A stretch of DNA of 64,000 nt, from contig JAMXDE010000060.1 of the NCBI GenBank assembly GCA_026770025.1, positions 248,001-312,000 of the forward strand. The letters are read 5' to 3'. The first letter of the stretch is position 1; the number at the start of each line of letters is the position of its first letter. This document shows, piece after piece, positions 23,801 to 33,632 of this stretch. The DNA is from Craspedostauros australis. Taxonomy: Eukaryota; Bacillariophyta; Bacillariophyceae; Mastogloiales; Achnanthaceae. The notes below the pieces were generated by a model, which was given only the letters and a program-made list of their open reading frames with translations, made no database searches and was not told the DNA's origin. Both the position numbers and the translations under genes were made by a program.

Positions 23801-24486
23801 TTGTTCGTGTTGTGCTTGTTTTGGAATCTTCCCGCATTTGATTTCCTGCTCTTGATTTTGTTGCGTCCCTTGGGACGGAAGGCTTCTTTGTCGCCAGCGT
23901 CGCCACATTGGATGCGCTTGCCTTTCTTTGCTGGTTGGATAGTCAGTGCGGGAAGGGGTGCAGGGAAAGCTGGAGGAGTCGGGACCCAGACTTTGACATG
24001 CACTTTTGTATTCGCATCGACACCATGTCCAAAGGCCTGCACAGTGACCTTGGAGGTATCAAGAATCATGCCATTGTCAGTGGTGATGTGCACGCGAGCA
24101 AAGAGCTTCTCATTGGTTGCATTGAGTGTGCGAACCTGTTCGTTGTTGGTGAGGATCTCAACATCACACTTGTTGTCGAAGGTCGCGCCTTTGAGTGCAG
24201 GAGGCAACAGTTTGTTTGTTGTAGGTGGTGGAATGTGTTGCTTACCACCCATACCCAATGGAGGCAGAAGCTTCTCACCAGTAGATGGCGCAAACAGTTC
24301 CTTGCAATTGATCGGATCCGATGGAAACGGGCGCACGGATGGAGAGGATGGCAAGCATTGCTTCTTGGAGGGAGAAGGATTGGCGTCCTTTGACGCAGCT
24401 TCCATGGTAGAGACGGGCATTGCCTTATGCCAGCAGATGATTGAGGGATAATTGTAGATTATGATTGCCTTCCTTCTTGCCTCCAC
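20866..24486 (-). CDS. Transposon-borne 1206-aa protein, RNase-H/DDE-like candidate
   Basis: An intact frame inside the 8.7-kb element, ending 120 bp from the left inverted repeat. Residues 1-220 are Pro/Lys-rich, and 200-540 form an alpha-helical region with no family I can name. Two Cys pairs follow: CEEDPMHC, and CDRCGEAM near residue 640. Residues 700-930 look like an RNase-H-fold nuclease or integrase core: CAYVVIDHKQKI (D714), IILQSDNAGC (D798), then TEAQTGKGRID (E835, D844). The strand-Asp then SDN pattern is typical of DDE enzymes. The C-terminal 250 residues are low complexity. I recall similar SDNAGC-bearing uncharacterised proteins from oomycetes and invertebrates, but cannot name a family. 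It could be the true mobilising enzyme or a passenger. ATG at 24420 is an alternative start. Confidence 0.8.
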   Translation of the reverse strand: MEARRKAIIIYNYPSIICWHKAMPVSTMEAASKDANPSPSKKQCLPSSPSVRPFPSDPINCKELFAPSTGEKLLPPLGMGGKQHIPPPTTNKLLPPALKGATFDNKCDVEILTNNEQVRTLNATNEKLFARVHITTDNGMILDTSKVTVQAFGHGVDANTKVHVKVWVPTPPAFPAPLPALTIQPAKKGKRIQCGDAGDKEAFRPKGRNKIKSRKSNAGRFQNKHNTNKRDAFETIHEVLQELGVKNLATVLADLPHYGFVLGRNSDKQVWSKAKKIFAVVSNALWKALIPAMTLPVPQMEQVIAFVRAGVDLPPVKLAPNLYTICLVGEKNIARTARCILAMSASPRQCTNLLTRSKGELPDVQRLGLLPHQYTVTRGQLLTLRNYYELLREGNVASAAVYNYRVSAYSLAGVVSFISNTTTYKAGLCHNIKWGGVIFENVPVFERGGTSVGELFQMYKTTTNNPVGEQAFRSMTGLLTRRGKVVTGLSSFENYFWMAMKTLKEMLVRLSALLEDSFNGDDARDDAAIEYIQTCETLVRDLDLMITFLKWEYTASHMQIKCEEDPMHCAHFALRRDSKTRQAKSTLSTTTTTAPASTNTTCVVIHPPTATTECDANALSPIAHDQQGKVCDRCGEAMRFMDDRVAPFIETLKANHLGDHEDELRTMLEAVPGLNNEITAYMAHRVRAKVQFDQMNKYKAKLNNNDKCAYVVIDHKQKILPTAQGESQTEYWGKKGMSLLGVMIVTCKDDEFTYRFVDIIVHGRPTQDTLQVGGLLKVIQKKVHDLLPSVTEIILQSDNAGCFASHEHIALVSSRINKNASRNGLPQFVIWIYTEAQTGKGRIDTHFAYITIVLRSYVQSGGKIQTEHEIFDAMRMGNIRGTTTVLVDASGLKGRCVTHKTNLRIRFRAKGMNVRSTHEVQHRNGYADLLAASNVTDPVRVEEAEWEDNNVMNSEAPIINEHQSMQQPLTAISPQKQKKTLRFAKSATESKALTYLEAINMAALETPDVSTVLQDTTAATEHPRLAEPGWAAKALRRNEPIRPYLVEVLEEVCRVARADPKNRPTEYEAYRRCMETTKMKTDWYARVHVNPMRVKQFMSASYQRTKPKTANTSTPETTINKNATNTTITQPPTNTNSTHTEIVPAQQTTADEKEIALQQEENQTSLQIACETHTMKENTESPELVEQNVRTQLLRRVRAAMEGLKK

Positions 24487-25322
24487 CTGCTCTACTTTGC
24501 GTTACTCCACAAGTAGCGCACTCTGCCATGCCGTCTCTGCTTACTCCGTGCCTGTTCCAAGAACCACGCCTGAATTCCAAACCTGCGCCACCTGGTCGCC
24601 CATTTACTTTGCTTCCATGTTTTGGCGTCAAGTTTTGGTGGTCGCACGTTTCCATATGTTGACACCGCAGATACAACTGAGTCGAGTCTCGCATGGTTGG
24701 ACTCGACTGACTGGTCTCAGTCACGGACGTTACCGGACTCGATCCAGTACTGGCAACAATAGATACATGACTGGACTCAATTGGGAGACTAGGATATTCT
24801 AGCTAGTTATCAGTCTAGGTCAGGCATGATGCTGATAGGTACTGATGGGTGGATAGAGAATACTAGTGGCTTTTGGCTTGGATGGAGGCCAATTTTTTGG
24901 TAACCATTGGGAACAATTGGTATCTAGTCGTATGAGTCGATTTTGACGTAGACGCTGGTACATTTTGTACGTCAGTCCCACGCGAACCGGCCCAAAAACC
25001 ACCATTTTTGACACAAACCTCTTCGGCAAGTCCATGCCGCTCCATTTGTTTGAGCTCTCCTTTTGTGAGCATTCTCATGTGTGGCTTTTAATCACCCTCT
25101 CCAAGTTTGGTGGCGATTGGTTGGGTAGGTGTCGAGATCTGCTCGTTTCTCTGGGGCCACCACTCGATATTGACATTCACGAATGCCAATCACCACGATG
25201 CATCGTGGAGAATTTCAGTGCAACTATGCAGTGGTCATCTTGCTTCATCCTGGAGCCATCACCAATGCTCAACATTCCAATACATCATACATTCCGTCCA
25301 TATTATGGTACTGTGGTTAAGT
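24487..25322. other. Spacer between the two transposon genes
   Basis: About 840 bp inside the 8.7-kb element. It has no convincing gene. Repeated GACTCGAGTC/ACTGGACTC-like words at about 24680-24780 form short imperfect inverted repeats. Both neighbouring genes run leftward, so the promoter of the 1206-residue gene should lie here. Confidence 0.5.
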
Positions 25323-27935
25323 TCAGACAGTCAGTCCAGGGTCCTCGATGTGATTCAATGCATGTTGCACAAAGCAAGTGCTTCTGCTGCCATCTTCCCC
25401 AAGTGGAGAGCAACACCACACCGTTTTATTCGCTGCTGCAGAAGGGCATCCGTGGCAGACGTACTTGACACTCTTCTTGCATCTGCAGCACTTGCCTCTT
25501 TTCTTCCTCCACCCCATCACTTTCTGCCCCTTGGAGTTTGTGTACGAGTTGGGGATGGAGTCTTCGGTGACTCGAATGCAATGATTGCATATTTCGAACA
25601 TTGTGTTCCTTTCTTTTGGCCTTGGTGGTAGTGGATCAATCTCTATACCTCGTTGTGAATCGTTGCTGGTTGTATCACTTGATGTTGCACTGATGCCAAC
25701 AACAAGTGTTTGGTCACATCTTGCAATGCGGTCTTTGTTGTTTTGTATCATGTCTTCTGCAAGTAGATTGATGAAGTCCACAAGTGTCACATGCTTATGC
25801 CTGTGGTTGCCTGCCATGTGATGTTTGTATGCCAGCCATGCATCCACCACAGTTATCCCAAACAATGTCGTAACGAGGCGAAAGTAGCCATTGCGGGTCC
25901 TCCACACCCTCTCAAGACCGAGGGCGTCTTGACGTGCTTGATTGTGGCTATCCACTTTGCCACAGTCGCGGAAGTATTTTGCTGCGACTTGGGGTCTTGG
26001 AACTTCCTTGGACTCGGCAGTATCTTCATCTGAGATCCACCGGGCGATGTATGGGTTGCCCAGGTTCGCATGGCCCGCCCCTTCTGAGAACACGAACAAG
26101 ATCACTTTCTTCTTGCAATACTTGTACCCCATTGCATAGTATGCGGTTCTTGTTTCGTTGCTGCCATCGCCGCTGTCTTCGTCATCGCCTTTGCACCAAA
26201 GGAGCAGCTGTGATCCAGATGGCCAATTCTCCATTGATTTCTCAAGAAAGGCTTTCGGGAAACTGGCATGGTTGTTTTTGACGACGCCAATGAAATCAAA
26301 ATCTGCTTGAGTGGTCAAGGCATGAACTGTCCGATAGGAACCGAACCAGGCATCGCCAAGGAAGATGCTCTTTGGAAGGTGTGGTGGATGGTAGTGAAGG
26401 CTCTGCTCTCCCATTCTGCTCGTGGCCATTGCCATGCGAAGGGTGCAGGCAACATGTTCTTGCTTCACAGTATCAAGATACTTTGCATTCTCCATCCCCT
26501 TCTTGCCTCTCTGTATCTCCAGGTGCAGCATAATACCAGTTGCACCATCAGCCACTGACTTGAACTCGGTACCTAAGGGCTCTGGCTTGCGACTGACGAA
26601 TGTCAGGTGCGGCAGGTTCCCAGTTTTCTTTGTTTGAGGTTGAAAAGTGCTCATGGATTCATCAAGTACTTTGATATGACTTGGTATGACAACTTTGGAG
26701 CGCCGGCAGTTGAATGCCTCGATGCCTGCCTGAATCTGCCACTATGGATCCTCGCCCCTCCTTGATTCATCTGCAAATATCATTGGCATCAGAATCTTGC
26801 GAAGTTGGCAGAAGCGTCCTTTGGACATGTAGTTCGAGATGTTCGTTGTCTGCAGGAACCCCTCCTGTTGTCCCTGTCCCCACAGGTTGCAGATGTTGTG
26901 AAGCTTGCCCAAAAGCAGGATGCCAAAGAACACCCAGAACTCGCTGTCGGAGACAGTGCGAGAGATTCCGATCGAATCTCCTGCTGAATTTGCATGGATG
27001 ATCTACTGGTTGAAGCAGTCCACCTGCGCTTTCCAGTCACCTGGCCACATATGTTGGATGAGACGCAACAAGTTGGCATGGCCCCTTTGGTTGCTGCTTG
27101 ACTTCCGCGAATTGTCACGGAAGTTAAACCCAGTCACTGCCACAGTCTTGCATGGCGTAGGGCTGTGAGCTTCGATGTGGTCGTCAGGAACCACAGTCCA
27201 GGCCTGAGTATCAAGGCCCTTGCCCACAACCACATTCGTCCCCATAAGGGCAAGCTTGGCTGCCCTGTGCGGCACTGCGTCGGCCAGTCGGTCGCCTCGA
27301 AAGGAGTAGTCGAGGTGTGGTCCATCATGGACTGACAAGGCGCTGGTGTCGTCGCCCATGGGCAAGTTGCCGCCACCATCAGCATCATTGGCTCCATCAG
27401 AGGCATCGCGGCTGCTGCGAAGATCAGCACGAAGCTCGTCGCCATCGGAGATTGCTCCTTCGACGCGAAAAGAGCGAGAGGCGGAGTCTGATCCAGCTGG
27501 AGGAACTCTTGACATCGATTCAGGGTGGCCACGATGTGAGCGATTGGGGTGGTTTGCGGTCGATGCGTGGGCGATGGAGACGCCGGCCATCACGTTCCTG
27601 ACTGCTGAGCCAATCTGGAGGTCTGCATGGGGCGCAGCGATGAATGCACGCTTCTTCTGGAAGCGTCGCAGTGCCAACATACCCTTCCCAATGCAGCGGG
27701 TGCGGATGAGGTTGGTAATCTCATCAGGAGGGGCATGGTGGATGGGTTCGTTGCTGAGCTTCAACGTCGCAGCTTGGTGGTCACACACAACCTCGAGCGA
27801 GGTCCAGTGGATCGACCAGAAACGATCAGCGAGGGACTTCAGGACGATGCCGCAGAGAGGGACCTTCTCACCATGAGATCTGTGGGAGGGATGGTTGAAC
27901 TTGGAGAGGACGTGGGAACCAACTTTGAGAGGCAT
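25323..27935 (-). pseudogene. PiggyBac-type transposase (DDE_Tnp_1_7) with two in-frame TAGs
   Basis: One reading frame of 871 codons runs from ATG 27935 to TGA 25323 and is interrupted only by TAG at 27003-27005 (codon 311) and 26742-26744 (codon 398). Protein similarity continues across both stops, so these are point changes, not frameshifts. N-terminal blocks include FWVFFGILLLGKL and MSKGRFCQLRKIL. The catalytic region has RKPEPLGTEF, LGDAWFGSYRT (Asp, codon 528) and KVDSHNQARQ (Asp, codon 662), then LVTTLFGITVVDAW. The C-terminus (about 816-850) is a Cys-rich CxxC...CxxC...CFxxH zinc-binding end as in piggyBac enzymes. These enzymes cut and paste DNA at TTAA sites. An upstream ATG at 27989 is less likely. 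A spliced or readthrough product cannot be excluded, but no canonical short intron spans either stop. Confidence 0.85.
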
Positions 27936-29157
27936 GGTGAAGAGGAGTGTTGGTGGTGGACGAGTTGATTGTGATACTTGGAGGAGCACTGATATGGAGG
28001 AAAGTTGGTATATGTGTGGAGCAAGTGAAGGACGAAGACCAAGACTACATGGGCAGGTGCAGGAGAGGATTCTGCGTCACCTGAAAGCAACGGAACGATG
28101 ATCCGACGTCAGGGTGATGCACAACCTTGCATCAAGTAGAGAGACTCAGGTGAGGAGCACAGTCCGACTCAACAACACGTAAAAACGCACGATAATTTTT
28201 GGCGCCAACTTTTGTGCGTTCACGGATCGATGATCATGGCTGTCACGAGCATTTGTGACTAACTTCAAACACACAAAGCAACACACAAAGGCATTCCGCG
28301 CCGCTGACCAGCCCATCACCCGAAGCAGAATGAAGTGGCGAATACAGCCATGTCATTTACTTGACCAATAGACGAAACAGAATTGGATGCGGGTCTTTGG
28401 AAGGCAGTCAGTCGCTATTGGACCAAGAAGCAACAAATGTCTGTACCAGAACGTCGTAGACTCTACGCGGTTATCAATGGTTACCAACGAAAAAATTCCG
28501 AAATCACGTCCGTACGTTGTCCGTACGAAAAAGACCGATAAAGGGTTAAAACAGGCATCAAGATGAACAGCAAGCGGAGACCGTTTGCCAACAATGAACG
28601 CATCAACAGAGAGCTCTCACTCTCCTCTTTCTAATGGTGCAAAGATGTCGGTCAACGGCCATCAGCTCATCGAATGGTTGCTTGTGCCGTCGGCGATAGG
28701 CCAATGGTTACCAATAATTACCAATAAGTGCCAAAAAACCGGAAATTAGCCACTAGCCACTAGTATTGATGGAAGTGAACTGAGCAGGACGAGTGCAAGA
28801 AGGTGACAATACAAGAACTACATGAACATGCCACAAGCACAGCACACCACCGCAGAAAAGCAAAACTCGATTTGGCGGCAAAATGTGAGGAGATTTGTGA
28901 CATGTGACGAGAGTCAAATTTGAATTTGAATGATAACGTCTAGAAGCGGCTTGTTATTTCAAAAACGTGTTCGGACAGGTTGAACAATGACGTCGCTGAA
29001 ATGTCAAATTCCGTACGCAACCCGTCAAAAATATTTCTCTCCCGAACGTGTCTGCGCACATTGCGTTGTTTGCATCAGAAAAGCTAATCAATGCCTTGCA
29101 ATCATCACGGAGCAGTGTTCATATTCGACCAAGAGGACCGTAAATCTACAAAGGTCG
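27936..29157. other. Right non-coding part of the 8.7-kb element
   Basis: Between the transposase start and the right inverted repeat there is no supportable gene. The sequence includes repeated TTACCAATAA/TTACCAACG words (28470-28740) and CCGTACG words (28509-28525, 29010). These could be transposase-binding or promoter sequences, which is inference. Confidence 0.5.
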
Positions 29158-29311
29158 ATAAAAATTAAAATTCGACAATAAAGAAAAATCGGCGTCCTCT
29201 GTGATTCTTATATTTTTCTCTAGTTTATGAATATGTGGGTGGTTTGGTTGAAAGCCCCGTAAGTTGCCACCCCTTCAGGACCGACTGCAGGTCCCGTCAC
29301 ACAACCGGGTC
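29158..29311 (-). repeat. Right terminal inverted repeat (154 bp)
   Basis: Reverse complement of 20592-20745 with a single mismatch. It is followed by the target duplication TTAT. Confidence 0.95.
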
Positions 29312-29316
29312 TTATT

Positions 29317-30417
29317 AGAGGCCTATCGCATTTCACATTCACACCCCTGTGTTCATGTCACATGTGGCACTCACGTTCGGATTTCACATTGGTACTCGTG
29401 ACTAGTTCGTGACCTACTCAGAGAGACGACCAACATGACTGAATCGGCTTCTCTTCTGTAGAATAGAGCTCTAGTTTAGACTGTTCTGATATGAATGCTC
29501 CTTGCATGTTATCGCATCACTTGTTGATACCAAAGGTTGATAGGATCATTAATGGGTGTGCTCTGAGTTGCACGCAACGCACATCCCTCTTTCTTCTCTT
29601 ATGAGCTTCGTGTTCTGAGAGTTTCGCTGCCATCTCTTCTGTCTCAACTTTGCTACTAACAGAGGTCCGGTAACATATGCGCAAGCACTTTGTCCCTGCT
29701 GATTCATAGCTTGTTCAAGGCTCTGTTGCCAATATCGATGACAGAGACCTCTTGATCACTGTATCATGGAGATGGATCAGCAGTTTGTTGTCCAATAGAA
29801 GGTCTCCACGCAGTCTACACAGAACTATTGCGATTGCGCGTTGGGTTGGTGGGAGACCAACAACGACTTCCGATATGGCAGTCAGGATCTCCAAAAGATG
29901 CAAGATGCGCGTTGGTCGAAGTCCCTGGTCGTATCTGACTACACTAGTCCTCAGAGCATCAGGAACACGCCGCGGATGTTGTATCGGGTGAAATAGGATA
30001 TGAGCAAAGATTCCTCAGCTGGATCATAAAGGGGGCCTTTTATGTTTGCGCGCAGATATCATATGTGAAGCTTACAGGCATATTCGACATCGTAATCGCT
30101 CTCTATCGCTCCATGCACCTCTCATTCCGAATGCTAGTTTCATCATCACTAGCATCTCAAAAAAATATCATCATCATGACAAGGACGACTCAACATTGCT
30201 GCAAATGAAGAGAAATGATTGGCCACTGGTTTCGTTCCAACACGTGGAAGGTTGGCTTGCCGGGACTGCAATGTGAAACTCAATTGTGTTTTTGGCTCCT
30301 AAAACGCAATCGAGTTTCACTTTCCGAGGGGGAAGTTCGCATGTTGCCCCTCTAAAAATGTCATTATCAGGTTATTTTGTACCGTGGGACTCCCAATGTG
30401 AAATGCGATAGGCCTCT
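29317..30417. mobile_element. 1.1-kb MITE-like non-autonomous element
   Basis: The ends are perfect 23-bp inverted repeats (29317-29339 and 30395-30417) beginning AGAGGCCTATCGCATTTC. They are flanked by the 3-bp direct repeat ATT (29314-29316 and 30418-30420). The interior has no credible gene. Small size, inverted ends and lack of coding capacity suggest a non-autonomous DNA transposon. The 3-bp duplication would suit several superfamilies, so no assignment is made. Its left end touches the right end of the 8.7-kb transposon. Confidence 0.75.
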
Positions 30418-32034
30418 ATTGAGAGAGTGTGCGAGTTAGAACGCCACAAGAACCAGCACGGGTACAAACTAATCCACATCCGGCTTCCGCTTCATGGACT
30501 GGTGTGTCATTGTTTGTGTTGCAGAGAGCAATGGCATCCATCAACCAGCCAGCATGCAACATTCGATGCGGTTGTGATTGCGATTGGCACAATGCTGTCA
30601 CCTCGATCAGCCTGGCACCCACATTTCCCTGCACGAATGCACGACAACAAGTCCACATGTACAGACATGCATGAAGGAACGCAGCGTGATCCAAAAGGAT
30701 GCCGATCGAACAAACCCATCGGCGTTATCACCGGCACTCACATTCACGAGGATCACCCTGGAGGAAACAGCCAACCCCTGATAGTCGTACACTACCCAAG
30801 CCCACATCCCAAACAGAAAACGAGTGTTCATGTCGTGATGAAAACGCATGCGGAACAAGGGCAAGGATGATGGGGGCGGAGATGCAAACAGAGACCGTAC
30901 CATGCTCCAGATCATCTGCCCAGGATTCACACATGTTGTGACTTCTCCACACCATTTCCTTCGACCTCTCCAGAGTTTAGCGATATGCTTGCTGTTCCTG
31001 CGGAGCTTAGTGGTTGTCATCACAGCTATCGTGTTTTCTGTTATCTTGGTGCAGCTGCCTTGACATCTGAGGCATCGCTTTCCTTGCTTCCGTTCCCAAA
31101 AACAAGGCATCTCCGCAACTACAAACCCGTTTTAGTTAGGGATGGAGCAATCTACGAGTACATGCGCTTGCAACTGCAACATGTATCAAGTTCGCTTCTC
31201 CATCGTTTACAAAGAGGCAACTACGCCCTCTGGAGGGCCAGTGCGGGGTCGATTGGTGGGAACAAGAAACCGCGAAACCGAGGGCGATTCCAGAAAGCAG
31301 CGACCTGTGATTTTACGTTTCTCCACCTCCATTTTGTGAAGGCGGCAAGCGACAACCTTCCGAACCGGCCAGTCACGGTCCACCTGTCAGTCCGGAACGG
31401 ATGTGACGAAGGGGCTATTGTGTGAAAATGGCTTGTGCGGGAGTCCGGAAGAATCAATTTATCGTCCTTTCCTATTCCTCCGGGAGAAACGGAATAGTTC
31501 CGGTTCTTCGACTGCTTGGAGCAGTATATTGGAGTCTTGCGAAATTGATGATTCACGAATTGAATGACAATCTGAGCAATCTACAGGCATGGAAGCGTAG
31601 AGAGAGAGAGACAGATGGGTCGTAATAGGAAACAGCTGATGCGAGGATACGTAGAGAGGATGGAGCATCGCTAATCACACAGCTTCTCTAAAGTTGCTTC
31701 ATCCGAAATTGGCGTGTCAAATCTTATGCAATACTCCCCAGATGTTCCGATTGGATGAAGTCGCTCGCCATTGTCGTCGCTGCCTTCGTCGCTAAATTCT
31801 GGCGCATGGAACACCACAACCACTCTTTCCCCCAACCATGCAGGCCTTTTTCGATGGAATCACTGCCAGGCACTCGCCCCTTGTCCTCTCTCTAGATGCA
31901 ACCATCTCTTCCCAAGCTTCCCCATATTCCCCTTTCCTTTCCCCTCACAATGATAATATGTGGATCGTCTTGGTGTTGGCATTTGTGTTGGTTTTCTTCA
32001 CTGGAGTAGTCCTCCAGTAACTTGCACATACCGC
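30418..32034. other. Intergenic; no recognised gene
   Basis: Short overlapping frames on both strands with no recognised motif. A small purine microsatellite (AGAGAGAGAG) lies at about 31600. Nothing supportable. Confidence 0.5.
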
Positions 32035-33632
32035 TCACGATTGACCATCCGACGGCGGCACACGTTTGCGAGGAGGCAGCTCGATGCCCTTCAGCATGGC
32101 GGAAAGGCAAAGGATGATCTCGGTCGTATCCGCTCTGTACTTTGGATCCACTTCCAGCATGCGCCTCAGCAGGTCGTCAAAATCGTCGCCGTATTCATGA
32201 TCCATCGGTATCTTGAACTTCGCATTGAGGATGCGTTGGTTCAGGACGTCCGGATCGAGGTCGCGTTTGAAGCGGTCCTTGAAGAATGCCATGGCGTACA
32301 GCGAGCACCCCAATGCCCAGACGTCCGTGCTGTGATGGCGTCGAGTGAAATCAAATATGGGATAACAGACGAGAGTAGAATTGGTGTGGTGCAGCAATGG
32401 AGATCCAACCAAGATGGGAATTGAGCAGAAGGAACGGAAGAATACGCAGCACAATGCAGGACGACACAATGCAGTGCAGTACAGCACAACACAAGTCAAC
32501 TTACGCCGTCGTCAACTTCTTCGTCATGGTCAGATTGATCATCTCGGGCGCCCGGTAGTTCGGCACCGTCGTCTTGTCGATGACATCCCTGGCCTTGTCG
32601 CGTTCCGCCTTCGTCACGAGTTCCACGCGTCCAGAACAGATCGAATCAAAGTCGCAGAGCTTGATGATACCCTTCTTCATGACGAAGTTGGTGGGATGGA
32701 TGCTGCGATGCACGATGCGTATTTCCTGCGCATGCAAGAAGGCGACGGCATTGCAGATGGACCCGAACATGGCCAGCAGCGTGTGACGATCGAATCGCTT
32801 GCCCGTGTACATGAGCAGATCGCAGGCATCTTGCACGCTGCCGCCGTCGCAGTATTCCATGAGCAGGACGTGCTGCGGCGGATTGGGTTTGTCGGGCGGT
32901 GTTTCATTCTTGTTGGTGGTGGTGGTGGTGGTGCTGGATCGTCGTCGTATTTTGGATCCGGCCTTTGCTTTGCTGACTTTGTCGCTGCCGATGGCTGCGG
33001 TGCTGGCCCGGCGATGCGGAGATGACAGGTGCACGGAGGACGATAGAACATGATCCGTGTCGCTGCCATCGAAGGAGATGAAATCCTCCGCGTAGGCTCG
33101 AACGATGGTGGGATGCGTCGCGGCGAGCATCATGGCTGCCTCCTGCTCTGCTCGTTTGCGAATGTCCTTGGAGACCATGGGCGTGACTTTGAGCGCGTAT
33201 AGCTTGCCATTCGATGATGTCGGTGATCCGTTCTCGACGTACTCCTTGACTTGGTACACGTAGGAAAACTCGCCTGAGATTGGATCATGAATGAAGTCAG
33301 GAAACAGTAGATCGTACTCTGAGGGTAAGCGCGGTATTCGGACGTAGAATAGTATTGGTAGTATTGGTAGTATTGCAACAATTGAGTCCGTCGCAGTCAT
33401 CTCCATGGCCATTGCGCCAACTCACCAGATATTCTGAAATAGAGTCTGGAGTAGACTCTCGAATAGAGTCCAACCAGAAGCACTCACTCACGCACTCACG
33501 CACTCACTCACCTTTCTGGAGGAAAGACAAGATCTCGAACTCGCGCTCGTCCAACCGGAACCTCCTGCCCACGATCTCCCTTCCCAACCTTTCATCATAG
33601 TCCACATCTTTGTTGCGTTGAGATGATGGCAT
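32035..33632 (-). CDS. NAK-family-like protein kinase, probable pseudokinase (3 exons)
   Basis: Exons read by eye: 33632-33512, 33273-32505 and 32329-32035, each with GT-AG introns (238 and 175 nt) and matching phase. The product is 394 residues, essentially one kinase domain. The first exon supplies MPSSQRNKD and the start of the N-lobe (VGRRFRL...LSFLQKG). The beta-3 lysine is K69 (YALK). A Ser/Thr/Lys insert occupies about 125-165. The catalytic loop reads HRSIHPTN, so the HRD aspartate is Ser231 while N236 stays. The metal loop reads CDFDSIC, so DFG is DFD (248-250). RAPEM, DVWALGC and the final Arg-containing helix are present. The overall wording (LCDFxS, NYRAPEM) is closest to the AAK1/GAK (NAK) group, which acts in endocytosis. 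Loss of the catalytic base suggests a pseudokinase. The family call is from memory. Confidence 0.82.

Larger units (their letters stand above)
20592..29311. mobile_element. 8.7-kb TIR DNA transposon, piggyBac-like
   Basis: The element is bounded by 154-bp terminal inverted repeats that differ at one base. It is flanked by a 4-bp direct duplication TTAT (20588-20591 and 29312-29315). It carries two long frames on the minus strand: a piggyBac-type transposase with two stop codons, and an intact 1206-residue protein at its left end. Tips read GACCCGG...CCGGGTC. PiggyBac elements duplicate TTAA; the TTAT here is a one-base variant. The near-perfect inverted repeats argue for recent mobility even though the transposase frame is broken, so this copy was probably moved in trans. 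Confidence 0.88.

Noticed and set aside
25107..25631. Plus-strand frames over the transposase
   Set aside because: They are shadows of the minus-strand piggyBac-type frame.
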